Origin: Achromobacter deleyi
Lineage (GTDB): Bacteria > Pseudomonadota > Gammaproteobacteria > Burkholderiales > Burkholderiaceae_B
Assembly (NCBI RefSeq): GCF_902859705.1
Contig: NZ_CADIJO010000005.1
Location: 248,001 to 312,000, forward strand
Length of the DNA: 64,000 nucleotides
Direction of reading: 5' to 3'
Positions 1 to 8,423 of this stretch are shown in pieces. The position numbers and the translations under genes were made by a program. Within the stretch, counting starts at the first letter, position 1; each line of letters opens with the position of its first letter. The notes below the pieces were generated by a model. It had not been told where the DNA came from. It made no database searches and saw only the letters and a program-made list of their open reading frames with translations.

Positions 1-375
1 GGCCTGCAACGTCGACTTCTTCAGGGGCGGGCTGGTAACCCGCGAAATGGTGCGTGCGATGTCGCCGGCCGAGCGCGCGCCCAGCGCCTCGAAGGCCTGG
101 ACGACATCCACCTTGCCGTCGATCGCTCCGCGCACCGCCCCGGCGATCTGGCGACCCCACTCCGACTTCTTCTGCTCGGCGGTGGGCCGCATGAAGGGCC
201 GCGCCGGGATGTTCCCCTGCGGATAGCCGAACTCCTGGATGGCGGCCACGTAGGCGATCGGCGTGCCGTCCGGGTACTTCGACTCTGGAAAGAACCCGAC
301 CCGGATTTGCTTGGCACCTACGTTCTTGAGCGTGGCCTGGATCTTCTCCGTGCCACCCTTGCGGACCACCTTCAT
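1..375 (-). CDS. HK97 gp10-like head-tail completion protein (3' end cut by window edge)
   Basis: The reading frame from the ATG at 375 runs off the left edge with no stop, giving at least 125 residues. The protein has a short basic N-terminus and then the stretch AYVAAIQEFGYPQGNIPARP around residues 40-60. The pattern 'hxExG....IPARPFMRPT' is typical of HK97 gp10-type neck/tail-completion proteins. The start codon overlaps the stop of the DUF4054 gene (ATGA), which indicates translational coupling within the late operon. Family assignment is by motif recognition; the role in joining head and tail is inferred from family and position. Confidence 0.75.
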   Translation of the reverse strand, partial: MKVVRKGGTEKIQATLKNVGAKQIRVGFFPESKYPDGTPIAYVAAIQEFGYPQGNIPARPFMRPTAEQKKSEWGRQIAGAVRGAIDGKVDVVQAFEALGARSAGDIARTISRVTSPPLKKSTLQA

Positions 376-800
376 CGGAATCTCCCGCCTCGAATGGACA
401 GGCCGCCCACGTTGCGGAACGCCGCGCGCTCGGGCAGTCCTCCCACGTACAGGCCGCCCGCCGCGCAGCTCTTGGACAGCGCCAGGAACTGCTGGCCGTA
501 GGGCGTCAGGCTCAGCCAGTGGGACCACGAATCCGTCGCCGGCGGCGCCTGAAACGACACGCTGACCTTGTCGATGGTGGCCGACGCAAGCGCTCCGGGA
601 ACCGCGCCATTGCCGTTTTCGGCATTCAGCCGCAGCTGCAGCAGGTGGGCCGTGATCAGCATCCACAGCTGTTCGTCGCATTTGCAGCCGCGCCCGCTGG
701 TGTAGCACTGCGCCCACTCCGCCACGGCCAGCACCACGTCGTCAGGAATGGCGTTGAACATGGGGAACAGGATCCGGAACTTCGCCAGCGGGAAGTCCAT
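372..800 (-). CDS. DUF4054-family phage head-completion protein
   Basis: 142 residues. It starts with an 'FRILFPMF' segment followed by helices and a 'LITAHLLQL' motif near residue 50, the pattern I recognise from DUF4054 phage proteins. These sit between the major capsid and the gp10-like gene in many siphovirus head modules and probably act as head-tail connectors or adaptors. The ATG at 800 lies one base before the stop of the preceding 116-residue gene, so the genes form a tight late operon. No enzymatic motif is seen. Confidence 0.7.
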   Translation of the reverse strand: MDFPLAKFRILFPMFNAIPDDVVLAVAEWAQCYTSGRGCKCDEQLWMLITAHLLQLRLNAENGNGAVPGALASATIDKVSVSFQAPPATDSWSHWLSLTPYGQQFLALSKSCAAGGLYVGGLPERAAFRNVGGLSIRGGRFR

Positions 801-801
801 G

Positions 802-1152
802 TCAGCCCTCTGCGCTCTGGACCCGGGCGCCGCCGGCGTTGCGCTTCTTGGCCGTGGCCGGCGTGTCCTGGGCGGACTTGTCGGCGCCGGCGAGTTCGCG
901 CGCGGCGAACGTCTCGGCGTCCACGCGATCGTGGCTGGCCGCCACGAAGCCGTTCTTGGCGTGCGCCTTGAAAACGATGTTGTCCTGCAGCAGGTTGAAC
1001 TCGTCTTCGGAGATGGCGGTGGCCATGCCCTTGGGCGTCACCAGCTGCTTGTTGGCGACGTTGGCCTTGCCAGCGATCAGCACCGAGCGGCCATCCTTGA
1101 GCTGGTAGCGCTGGTCGTTGCTGAGAGTGCTGTAGATATAGATGCGGTCCAT
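802..1152 (-). CDS. Phage protein of unknown function in the head module
   Basis: 116 residues, acidic to neutral, with a short beta-rich N-terminal segment (residues 1-55) and an Ala/Lys-rich tail that looks disordered (residues 80-116). It lies between the major capsid gene and the DUF4054 gene, separated from capsid by an intrinsic terminator. Proteins in this slot are often small head proteins, but I do not recognise a specific family. Expression should be reduced relative to capsid if the terminator at 1167-1192 works. Confidence 0.6.
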   Translation of the reverse strand: MDRIYIYSTLSNDQRYQLKDGRSVLIAGKANVANKQLVTPKGMATAISEDEFNLLQDNIVFKAHAKNGFVAASHDRVDAETFAARELAGADKSAQDTPATAKKRNAGGARVQSAEG

Positions 1153-1166
1153 TTCAACTCCGGAAA

Positions 1167-1192
1167 TGAAAAGGGCCGGGTTTCCCCGGCCC
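1167..1192 (-). terminator. Intrinsic terminator directly after the major capsid gene
   Basis: On the minus strand an 8-bp perfect GC stem (GGGCCGGG/CCCGGCCC, plus-strand positions 1173-1180 and 1185-1192) closes a GAAA tetraloop and is followed by TTTTCATTT. It sits 19 bases after the capsid stop, within the head operon. It probably trims downstream expression so that capsid is made in excess. Confidence 0.75.
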
Positions 1193-1210
1193 TCGTTCGA
1201 TGGGCGCCTA

Positions 1211-2293
1211 TCAGGAGGCGCTGATGGTCTTGCGCGCGAAGGCCCAGGGGCGCAGAACGAAAATGCCCGCCGTGGCGTTGATGGCGTCTTCGATGTAGCC
1301 CTTGATGCGGTTCTCGCTGCCCAGGACCTGGTAGCGCACCGGCACCGCCTGGATCAAGCTGGCGCTGGTGATGTCCGAGTCGTCTTGCTCGGCCGCGTTC
1401 TCGACGAACAGATAGGCCACGTCCAGGCCGCCGTTGGCATCCTTGAATTCAGCGGTCGACACCACGCGCGTGTTCGGGAAGTTCTCGTTCAGCCACTGGC
1501 GGAACGTCATGCCCGAGGCTGCGGGGCTGTACACGCTGAAGATCGAGCGGTAGCCGGTGGGCAGCACCAGGACCAGCTTGGCCGAGTCCTTGAGTTCACC
1601 GCCCATCTGGGTCTCGAGCTGGTTGTACATGCCCGTGAACTCGGCGACCAGCTGATCGAAGTTCGCGGTCAGCCAGGGCGTGGTGGCGGACACGAAGGCC
1701 GGCAGGCTGGGATCGTTCAGCAGGCCGTACACGTTCGTGTCGGGCTGGTTGAAGCCGTAGAAGCCCACTTGGTTGCGGCTGATGTCCAGCGACTCGGTCG
1801 CGGCGCGGCGCTTCTCGTCGGCGGCCTGGTAGCCGATCGCCGCCTGGCGGGCGTCTTCCAGCTTGCCGACTTGGAAGCCCTGCTCGAAGCGCACGATGCC
1901 GCGCGATTCGATGGACTGGCGGTAGTCGGCCAGCGGGATGTTGGTGGTGTCGCCGTACAGCTCGGCCTTGGCGGCCGGCTCGGCCACGCGCAGGCTGATC
2001 AGCTCGTCTTCCCATCGGCCGACGGTCGTGATGCCCGCGATCTCGTCGATGTTGCGCACCTGGGTGACCACCCGCAGCGTGCCGGGCAGCCAGGTCTGCA
2101 GCATGTGCGAGAGCATGGCACCGTTCGTGACGGCCGGGCCGGTCAGGGCCGAATCCATCGCGCGCAGGCCGACGCCCAGATTGTCCAGGTCTTCGAATCC
2201 GATCTTGGCGTCCTTGCCGACCTTCACCGCACCGCGCTGGACGGCCAGGCGGCCGTTCATGTGCATGTGCACCTTGGATTGAGTTTGTGCCAT
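1211..2293 (-). CDS. Major capsid protein (DUF2184-type)
   Basis: 360 residues, a normal length for this capsid family. The protein has a 'DLDNLGVGLRAMDSAL' N-terminal segment. Around residues 120-145 is an 'ESRGIVRFEQGFQVGKLEDARQAAIG' region, and the rest is mixed alpha/beta with a C-terminal 'RIKGYIEDAINATAGIFVLRPWAF' segment, as in DUF2184 major capsid proteins. It sits directly after the small structural gene and the DUF2213 gene, the usual order in this head module. It is followed by a terminator, which fits the need for high capsid output. Assignment is by family recognition; the HK97 fold is inferred. Confidence 0.85.
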   Translation of the reverse strand: MAQTQSKVHMHMNGRLAVQRGAVKVGKDAKIGFEDLDNLGVGLRAMDSALTGPAVTNGAMLSHMLQTWLPGTLRVVTQVRNIDEIAGITTVGRWEDELISLRVAEPAAKAELYGDTTNIPLADYRQSIESRGIVRFEQGFQVGKLEDARQAAIGYQAADEKRRAATESLDISRNQVGFYGFNQPDTNVYGLLNDPSLPAFVSATTPWLTANFDQLVAEFTGMYNQLETQMGGELKDSAKLVLVLPTGYRSIFSVYSPAASGMTFRQWLNENFPNTRVVSTAEFKDANGGLDVAYLFVENAAEQDDSDITSASLIQAVPVRYQVLGSENRIKGYIEDAINATAGIFVLRPWAFARKTISAS

Positions 2294-2308
2294 GGTAGTT
2301 TCCTTGTA

Positions 2309-2791
2309 TTAGGGCGTGACCGGCGGGGTCGGCAGCTTCACCAGACCGTTCAGAGCGATCACCGCCAGCCGCGGCGTCTCGGCGCTGGGTTCGTGGCGGG
2401 CGATGTGCGCGCCCGGAATGACCGTGCCGGTTTCGCCGGCGGAGATCACGCCGGTGGTCGCGTTGAACGACACCGGGTCGCCGATGTTGCCGTCGTTGCC
2501 CAACTGGACATAGACCTCGCCCATGGTCAGGAACTCGCCGACCGTGGCGTTGCGCGCGTACTCGACGTCGATCGCGTAGGCTTTCGGGTTGATCAGAATG
2601 CCGGCGAAGGCACCGGTGCCGCCGACTTCGACGTCATCGGTCCCGGCCTTGTAGGTGAAGGCGCGGCCGAAAACGTTGTTGGTCTCGGTGGCCGAGTCGA
2701 TCACGGCCGAGGCGGCGCGGGTCGGGCCGTCATGGCTGATGTTGCCCGGGATGCCGGACAGCAGGTAGGTTCGTGCGGTGTTCGGGATCAT
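2309..2791 (-). CDS. Small phage structural protein, probable capsid decoration or stabilisation protein
   Basis: 160 residues, rich in Gly, Thr and Val with almost no charged helices, suggesting a beta-fold. It includes an 'AFAGILINPKAY' segment and a 'GEVYVQLGN' segment typical of DUF2190-like or other capsid-associated proteins. It is encoded between the DUF2213 protein, whose start region follows upstream, and the major capsid gene. This is the common position of decoration/head-stabilising proteins. The precise family is not certain. Confidence 0.65.
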   Translation of the reverse strand: MIPNTARTYLLSGIPGNISHDGPTRAASAVIDSATETNNVFGRAFTYKAGTDDVEVGGTGAFAGILINPKAYAIDVEYARNATVGEFLTMGEVYVQLGNDGNIGDPVSFNATTGVISAGETGTVIPGAHIARHEPSAETPRLAVIALNGLVKLPTPPVTP

Positions 2792-4044
2792 TTCTTGTCG
2801 CTCCAGAGCTTGGCGGCCGTGTCTTCGGCGCGCACCGGTTTGGAATCGCTGACGATCTTGTCGGCGTCGGATTTGGCGGCCTGCAGGAAGCCATCCAGAA
2901 CGGCCAGCTCGGCGCCGTCCTGCGCCTTCAGCCCCAGCCTCTTGACCGCGTACTTGGCGACGTGGTCCGCCGATACCAGCAGCGCACTGTCGAAGGCGCC
3001 GATGAAGGGCGTCACGCGCTTGACCAGCGCGTCGCGGTCGGCGATCTGCTTGATCACAGCGGCGGCGTCATTGGCCTTCACTTGGGTCTGCAGCGTGCCG
3101 ATCATGCCCATGACCTGGGCGTCGGCGGCACGGGCCGCGATTTTGTTCTTGACGGCGCCCAGCTTGGCCAGCGCCGCGTCCAGCGCCTTGCGGCTGTCGG
3201 CAGTCGGGGCGGCCTTCACTTCTTCGGCGGCCGCTTCCACTTCCTCGAGCGCGGTCTGCACTTCCTGGATGGCAGCCTCGGCCGACTCGACAGCGCTGGA
3301 GGCTTCTTCGGCCGCGCTGGCGGTCTGCTCGACAGCGGCCTTGGCTTCCGGCGTCACCGCTCCGGGCGTGGCCGGCGCTTCGGCGTCGGCGCCGGGCTTC
3401 TTCTCGGGGTCGTTGTCCGAGCCAGCGGCGGCGGCCTTGTCCGCCAGCACCTGCTCGATCAACGCCCGAATCTGTTCGAGGATTTCGGGGGTCAATTCCA
3501 TTTTGATGAACTCCGCTGAGTCGTAGGTAATGGTGAGGCAGTCTTGTACAGCCACGTCCGGCCCCGTCCTGCCCTCTTTCACGGATGCCAGATGATTGAA
3601 GCGAATGTCGCGCTGGATGGCGTCGTACCGTTTGCCATCGAACACGCCTTCGCTGAATTCGTACCGACAGCGGTAGCTGGGCGAAAGCTCCACCTTGCCG
3701 CGGTCGATCAGGTTTTTCATGAAGTCCGAGTAGGCTCGGATGCTGTTGCGCAGGTACGGGTACTCGAACCGGGCGGTCTCGCCGGTCGTTCCCTGCACGC
3801 CTTTCTTCTCGGCCGGCGTCCCGTCCTTGCCCAGGAACTCGTGCTCGTCGATCCAGGGCACCAGGTTGGCGGACGCGATCGTCTCGGGCTTCTCCAACTC
3901 CTCCTGGGGCCGGTACACCTGGTAGATGCGGTCAGGATCGGGCGCGCCGATCTCACGGCCCAGGTAGGGGAACACCCCGACCTTGGTGATCGGGTTGTCG
4001 CGCACCAGCAGGTAGCCGTTGACGTCAGTTTGTCGCTTGCTCAT
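2788..4044 (-). CDS. DUF2213 protein with C-terminal coiled-coil scaffold-like region
   Basis: 418 residues. Residues 1-170 match the DUF2213 pattern: an opening 'GYLLVRDNPITKVGVFPYLG', a 'YRCRYEFSEGVFDGKRYDAIQRDI.FNHLA' core and a 'CLTITYDSAEF' end. This family occupies the prohead-protease position in head modules. Residues about 175-330 form a long Ala/Glu-rich, low-complexity and probably coiled-coil segment followed by a helical tail, resembling an internal scaffold. The gene therefore looks like a protease-scaffold fusion. Its end overlaps the structural gene by ATGA and its start overlaps the minor head gene by 20 bases. Catalytic residues were not identified, so protease activity is inferred only. 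Confidence 0.75.
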   Translation of the reverse strand: MSKRQTDVNGYLLVRDNPITKVGVFPYLGREIGAPDPDRIYQVYRPQEELEKPETIASANLVPWIDEHEFLGKDGTPAEKKGVQGTTGETARFEYPYLRNSIRAYSDFMKNLIDRGKVELSPSYRCRYEFSEGVFDGKRYDAIQRDIRFNHLASVKEGRTGPDVAVQDCLTITYDSAEFIKMELTPEILEQIRALIEQVLADKAAAAGSDNDPEKKPGADAEAPATPGAVTPEAKAAVEQTASAAEEASSAVESAEAAIQEVQTALEEVEAAAEEVKAAPTADSRKALDAALAKLGAVKNKIAARAADAQVMGMIGTLQTQVKANDAAAVIKQIADRDALVKRVTPFIGAFDSALLVSADHVAKYAVKRLGLKAQDGAELAVLDGFLQAAKSDADKIVSDSKPVRAEDTAAKLWSDKK

Positions 4045-4897
4045 CGAGGTATTGGGTAAAGTCGATCACGGGGCGCATCTTGCACTTGCACTTGATCAGC
4101 TGACCAGGAAGGCCTCGCTGCCCGGTACGCTTATCGATGATCGGTGGGTTGTCCAGGTCGAAGATCTGCCCGTCGTAGCTCACATGCAGCTCTCTGGGTT
4201 CAGCACCGCCACCACTGTGAATCCACTCAAATTTCTTCACCCCGGCCGACGCCATCCGAGCGCCGTTCATGGCGCTGGTTATCTTGCTCGTCTGATCCTG
4301 GGCAATGAGCTTGGCACGATCCCGCGTCACGTGATTCAGGGACTGGATCTCGTCGAAAATGCTCTTGGCGCCCTGCCCCCCGGACTGAATGGACCGCAGG
4401 ACGATGCCCTGTATGCGCTCCTGGAACTGCGCGGGGATGCTCTTGATCAGCGCGACGTTCTCCGCGGTGCTGGCCAGGACCTTGTCGTAGAGCGCCGCCG
4501 GCATCTGGAACGTCTTGATGGTCAGCCCGCCGGACATGTCCCGCAGTGACGCGCCCAGGTTCTGCTTGGAGAACTTGTCGACCTGGCCGATGGTGCGATT
4601 CGCCAGCGGGCCCGCCTTCTCGGCAAAGACCTTAGCCCACTTGCGCCCCAGATCGGCCAAGATGCGCCGCGCCTGGGTGGTAACGCTCTCGTCCTGGGTG
4701 ACCTCCGGATTCGCCTTGTACAGGCCTCGCAGCGCCTTGTCGTACTCGGCCAGCATGCCGTCGATCATCGACGCCAGACTCGCCCGGTAGCGCCCCTCAA
4801 CTGCTACCGGGTAGGCCAGCGTCGCGCCCTTGAACTGGGTTGCTTGCTGCTGCTGCCCCCAGGCCTGGCGCCGCTTCGTTACCATTTTCTTGGCCAT
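4025..4897 (-). CDS. Phage minor head protein, SPP1 gp7 / Mu gpF-like
   Basis: 290 residues from the ATG at 4897; an upstream in-frame ATG at 4978 is possible but would double the overlap with the portal gene. The C-terminal half has the diagnostic minor-head signature 'ARLIAQDQTSKITSAMNGARMASAGVKKFEWIHS'-like region near residues 200-235. It is followed by a Cys/His-containing 'HVSYDGQIFDLDNPP' and 'KCKCKMRP' end. The gene overlaps the 3' end of the portal gene by about 100 bases, so both are read in different frames there. In this family the protein binds the portal and is packaged in small copy number; some members are later ejected with DNA. Confidence 0.85.
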   Translation of the reverse strand: MAKKMVTKRRQAWGQQQQATQFKGATLAYPVAVEGRYRASLASMIDGMLAEYDKALRGLYKANPEVTQDESVTTQARRILADLGRKWAKVFAEKAGPLANRTIGQVDKFSKQNLGASLRDMSGGLTIKTFQMPAALYDKVLASTAENVALIKSIPAQFQERIQGIVLRSIQSGGQGAKSIFDEIQSLNHVTRDRAKLIAQDQTSKITSAMNGARMASAGVKKFEWIHSGGGAEPRELHVSYDGQIFDLDNPPIIDKRTGQRGLPGQLIKCKCKMRPVIDFTQYLDEQATN

Positions 4898-6332
4898 CAA
4901 CGAACTCGGCTTCTTCGATGTTGTGGTAATCGCCCTCGCGGTCTTCGCGCAGGCGGTTGCGGACGTCTTCTGCGTCAATGGAGCCTATGTTGAACAGCTT
5001 GGTGTCGCGGTCAGCCTTGAGGTTGTCGATCTCGGCCCATTCCTTGGCGGTCGGGCTGTCCACAGGCAACCACTGGATGGCGATTTCCGCCGGCAGCGTC
5101 ATTCCCTCGGACTTTGCCAGGAGCTGGTAGTGCGTCTCCAGCAGCGGGGTCATGTCGTTGGTCTGGATGCTCTCCAGATGCTCGCGGTACACCGATCGCT
5201 CATAGTCGCCGCTGGCGTTGAACCCCTTGGGCTGAGTGCCCAGCAGTTTGGTCGCGGGCACCTCGGCCACCGACGAGGCCAGCTGGTACTGGGTCATGAT
5301 GACCGTGTCCACGTCCGCCAGCGCCGTGTCGAACTGCTGGATGGTTTCATCTGCACCACCGACCCGAACGCCGTAGTTGTCGCGGAAGGCCACCCACCGT
5401 GCCAGGTTCTGCTCCAGCTCCTCGCGATTGCCCAGCGCCGCGTCGCCAACCCCGATCGACGTCAGCCGCTTGGTCATCAGCAACTGCGGACCCTCATTGG
5501 CGCTCCGCTCGGCGGCGTATGCCCGCTCCATTATTCGCTGCGGCACGCTGACACCCAGATACCGATAGTGCGGCTTCAGGTAGTCCGGCACCGGGTACGG
5601 CACGAAGATGCGCAGGTGCGACTTGTGGTACAGCCGGTCCTTGATGCGCCAGAACGTCGGCTCGTAGTAACTCTGGCTGGCCGGGTCGTTCAGGTTGTCC
5701 TCGGTCAGCACCGGCGTCAGCCAGTTCGGATCGATCTGGGACATGCCGCGGTACGTTCCGGCCTGCACGCCGTCCAGATTGAACGGCGCCTTGTAATACT
5801 CCTCGGGGTTGGCCGACTGGACGTCGAACAGCACGATGCGCCCACCGTAGACCCGGCCGAAGTGCACCAGCTCACGCAGGTGGCGCTTGACCGCGTACTT
5901 CTTGTCCTGGGCCATCAGGCGCGCCGCGATCTCTTCCGAGCCGCACATCAGCAGGTAGCCATTGCGCACAGCATCGCGCGCCGGCATGTTGCAGGCCTTG
6001 TCGATCAGCCAGTTCGTTGCCAGCATGGCGCAGGCCTGGTAGCCGATGAACATGGCGCCGGCTGCGTAGAAGCCCAGCTGCGCCTCGTTGACCGGCGTAA
6101 AGCTGGCCATCTTGGGTGTCGGTCGCTCGCCGATGTAGCCGTTGTCCGATGCCACGCTGGGCGCGCCCTGGGGCTGCTCGAACTGCGGGAACTCGAACGC
6201 CGGCCGGACCTTCTCGCCCAGCGGGTGAGTCGAGAACAGGCCGGCACGACGGCGCGGCGTCGGCGGGACGCCCATGGGCTTGCCGCCTTCCGGCTGCTGG
6301 CCGCGGCCGAACAGGTTGCGAAGAAAGGTCAT
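4797..6332 (-). CDS. Phage portal protein (DUF1073 type)
   Basis: 511 residues, the expected size for a DUF1073 portal. It has a basic, disordered N-terminus, a central 'ACAMLATNWLIDKACNMPARDAVRNGY' helix region near residues 105-130, and a 'HFGRVYGGRIVLFDVQ' strand region. Further on come a 'PATKLLGTQPKGFNASGDYERSVYREHLES' portal signature at about residues 365-400 and a Glu-rich C-terminal tail. It overlaps the large terminase gene by 4 bases upstream and the minor head gene downstream. The portal ring forms the DNA entry vertex. Some databases label this family 'Acb1-like'; position and length support a portal role. Confidence 0.85.
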   Translation of the reverse strand: MTFLRNLFGRGQQPEGGKPMGVPPTPRRRAGLFSTHPLGEKVRPAFEFPQFEQPQGAPSVASDNGYIGERPTPKMASFTPVNEAQLGFYAAGAMFIGYQACAMLATNWLIDKACNMPARDAVRNGYLLMCGSEEIAARLMAQDKKYAVKRHLRELVHFGRVYGGRIVLFDVQSANPEEYYKAPFNLDGVQAGTYRGMSQIDPNWLTPVLTEDNLNDPASQSYYEPTFWRIKDRLYHKSHLRIFVPYPVPDYLKPHYRYLGVSVPQRIMERAYAAERSANEGPQLLMTKRLTSIGVGDAALGNREELEQNLARWVAFRDNYGVRVGGADETIQQFDTALADVDTVIMTQYQLASSVAEVPATKLLGTQPKGFNASGDYERSVYREHLESIQTNDMTPLLETHYQLLAKSEGMTLPAEIAIQWLPVDSPTAKEWAEIDNLKADRDTKLFNIGSIDAEDVRNRLREDREGDYHNIEEAEFVDGQENGNEAAPGLGAAAASNPVQGRDAGLPGSS

Positions 6333-7810
6333 CCGAAGAATCCGCGTTTTGCTGAGATCAGCTCGGCGAAAGCCCGTGAGAGCCCGTCGACCTGGTCGTC
6401 ATGTTTTCCATTGGGGAACGTCCGCAACTCGTCGATCAGTGGCTTGTTCCACTCGCCGCGCACCATCAGCACGTTGCCGACGTTGACCTGGGCGGCGAAC
6501 GGCTCGGCGCGCACGACCTTGTCGCCGCTTTCCGGGCTGCTCACGATGCGGTAGCCGGGCATGCCGCGCGTCAGGTACAGCACCTGCGTCTTGCCGGCCT
6601 GGCCCGGGTCCTGCGGGATGCTGATGCGCACCTGCCGGCCGTCCAGCGCCGCGGTGTTCTCCAGCGCCTTGTCGCGGCGGTCCGGGCCCCACTGGCCGCG
6701 CACCATGTCCCCGATCACGTACTGACCGGTCGGCAGGCGCCCCAGCTTCGGGCCGGCTGTGAAGTCGCCCGCGCCGTCCGTGCTGGCGAAGTCCCAGCCA
6801 CGCACCCAGTCGATGCGGCCGGCGGGCAGCGCGTCGATGACCTGGATCTGGTCGGGCTTGAACAGGTCACCGTCCAGCGGCGTCGGAAGCTGCTGATACA
6901 GCGACGACCAGGTCCGCGAGTTGCTCTCGAACTGCGCCCAGTGCTGGCGATCGAACCATTCCGGCCAGAGGTATTCGCCCCTGGCGCGCCCGAGCGGATC
7001 GCTGTCGACCTCACAGCGCGCCTGGATGCACAGCACTTCCCAGTCGTTGCCGTCCTTGCAGCGGATCAGCCCGCTTTCGCCCTTCCAGTCATCCGGCAGA
7101 ATCCGGCCTGCCAGGTCGTCCTCGTGCCACCGCGTGGTGATCAGGACAATCCAGCCGCCCGGGATCAGGCGCGTCTTCAGGTCGTCTTCGTAGGCATCCC
7201 AGGTCTTATTCCGGATCGTCTCCGAATTCGCCTGCTCGCGGCCCTTGATCGGGTCGTCGATGATGATGCCGTGCGCGCGGTTGCCGGTAATGCCGGACAG
7301 GATGCCGCAGGCCATGTACTCGCTGCCGTTGGACAGCGCGAATTCCTGGGCGGCATTCGAATCCGACACCAGGGCCGCGCCCCAGATGTTTCGGTATCGC
7401 GCCTGCTTGATGATCGAGCGCGTCCGGCGCCCCATCTTGCGGGCCAGGTCGTCGCCGTAGCTGGCCAGGATGACACGCCGGCCGGGCGTGGCGCCCAGAT
7501 ACTTCGAGGGGAACACCACCGACGCATACGTCGACTTGGCGCTGCCCGGCGGCATGCAAACGATCATCCGGCCGTGCCGGCGCTGGCTGGTCTCTTCCAG
7601 CTTGGTCAGCAGCAGCCGGTGGTGCACTGCCATGGTGGTCTCGATGGGCTCGAAAAACTCGGCGTCCGGGTCTTCCTCGTCCACCGGCCGGCCTGGCACC
7701 TCGATCGCGTTGGCGTACTGGAGGATGTCAGCCCTCGCCCGCCTCCGGATCAGCAGCTCCCGGGCCGCTTCCTGCCGCGAGGGCAAGTAGCTCTTCGTCT
7801 GTGAGGTCAT
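6329..7810 (-). CDS. Terminase large subunit (packaging ATPase-nuclease)
   Basis: 493 residues. The Walker A motif is at residues 86-94 (MPPGSAKST) and the Walker B-type GIIIDDP motif at about residues 181-187. The C-terminal nuclease domain begins with 'GWDFASTDGAGDFTAG', where the first Asp is the expected metal ligand, and ends near a conserved 'HDDQVDGLSRAF' motif, also typical. It couples ATP hydrolysis to DNA translocation through the portal and cuts concatemers. It starts inside the end of the small terminase gene (83-base overlap) and ends overlapping the portal start. Confidence 0.95.
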   Translation of the reverse strand: MTSQTKSYLPSRQEAARELLIRRRARADILQYANAIEVPGRPVDEEDPDAEFFEPIETTMAVHHRLLLTKLEETSQRRHGRMIVCMPPGSAKSTYASVVFPSKYLGATPGRRVILASYGDDLARKMGRRTRSIIKQARYRNIWGAALVSDSNAAQEFALSNGSEYMACGILSGITGNRAHGIIIDDPIKGREQANSETIRNKTWDAYEDDLKTRLIPGGWIVLITTRWHEDDLAGRILPDDWKGESGLIRCKDGNDWEVLCIQARCEVDSDPLGRARGEYLWPEWFDRQHWAQFESNSRTWSSLYQQLPTPLDGDLFKPDQIQVIDALPAGRIDWVRGWDFASTDGAGDFTAGPKLGRLPTGQYVIGDMVRGQWGPDRRDKALENTAALDGRQVRISIPQDPGQAGKTQVLYLTRGMPGYRIVSSPESGDKVVRAEPFAAQVNVGNVLMVRGEWNKPLIDELRTFPNGKHDDQVDGLSRAFAELISAKRGFFG

Positions 7811-8423
7811 CGGCCTTTCGCTGCGTCGTGTTCAGGTTGATCTGCTGCGGCGTCGGCAAGATGCCGTAGGCCTCGCGCTCCAGGGCGATCAGCACCTTGA
7901 GCGTTTCGGCCAGCTTCTTCAGCCCGTCAATGCGGGATGCCATGGAAATGGCGCGGTTGTAGACCGTCTCTCGCTTTCCCTGGGCGCCGTCTTCGTCACT
8001 GCGCAGGAACTCGGCCAGGTCGCGGAACAGTTCGGGGTGGCCGGTCTCGGCCTCCAGTTCCACCAGCATGGCCTCGGTGGCCTCGCGCATCCGACGGATG
8101 GTCGACTTGTGCTTGAGCTTGACGTCGGCCAGGGCCTGCGCGCCGATGGCGATCTCTTCCTTGACCCGGTGCGCACTCGATTCGCTGCGTGCCGTGGACT
8201 GCGTACTTAGCCTGCGTACTTCCTCCCGGCGCACGAGCTCGTCGGCCTTGGCCTGGACTCTGGCGTTCAGGTCGCGGGGCCACTCGTCGCGCTTGGCACG
8301 CTTGCGGATGGCCCCCTCGGTGATGCCGTGCAGGGTGGCGAGTTCGCGCAAGGACATGACGCCCGCGCGGTAGCCCGCCTCGATGCGCTCCCAGTCGGGT
8401 GGCGCCTTCTTGGGCTGTGTCAT
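7728..8423 (-). CDS. Terminase small subunit-like DNA-binding protein
   Basis: 231 residues. Residues 10-50 contain a helix-turn-helix ('YRAGVMSLRELATLHGITEGAIRKRAKRDEW') like the DNA-recognition domain of small terminases. A long helical middle (about residues 85-190) fits an oligomerisation core, and the tail is acidic. It is the first gene of the late head operon and overlaps the large terminase gene by 83 bases, which further supports the call. It should recognise the packaging site, for which the non-coding stretch just upstream (8424-8841) is the obvious place. Confidence 0.8.
   Translation of the reverse strand: MTQPKKAPPDWERIEAGYRAGVMSLRELATLHGITEGAIRKRAKRDEWPRDLNARVQAKADELVRREEVRRLSTQSTARSESSAHRVKEEIAIGAQALADVKLKHKSTIRRMREATEAMLVELEAETGHPELFRDLAEFLRSDEDGAQGKRETVYNRAISMASRIDGLKKLAETLKVLIALEREAYGILPTPQQINLNTTQRKADDLTDEELLALAAGSGPGAADPEAGEG

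Noticed and set aside
1142..3526. A 794-residue plus-strand frame opposite the capsid and structural genes
   Set aside because: It is the shadow of well-supported minus-strand genes in high-GC DNA and its translation is low-complexity (Gly/Arg/His/Val-rich) with no domain.
4797..6332. Anti-CBASS Acb1-type phosphoesterase
   Set aside because: Some annotations use that label for the DUF1073 portal family. Length, position between terminase and minor head protein and portal signature fit a portal; I see only one HxS triplet and no pair of HxT/HxS motifs needed for a 2H phosphoesterase.
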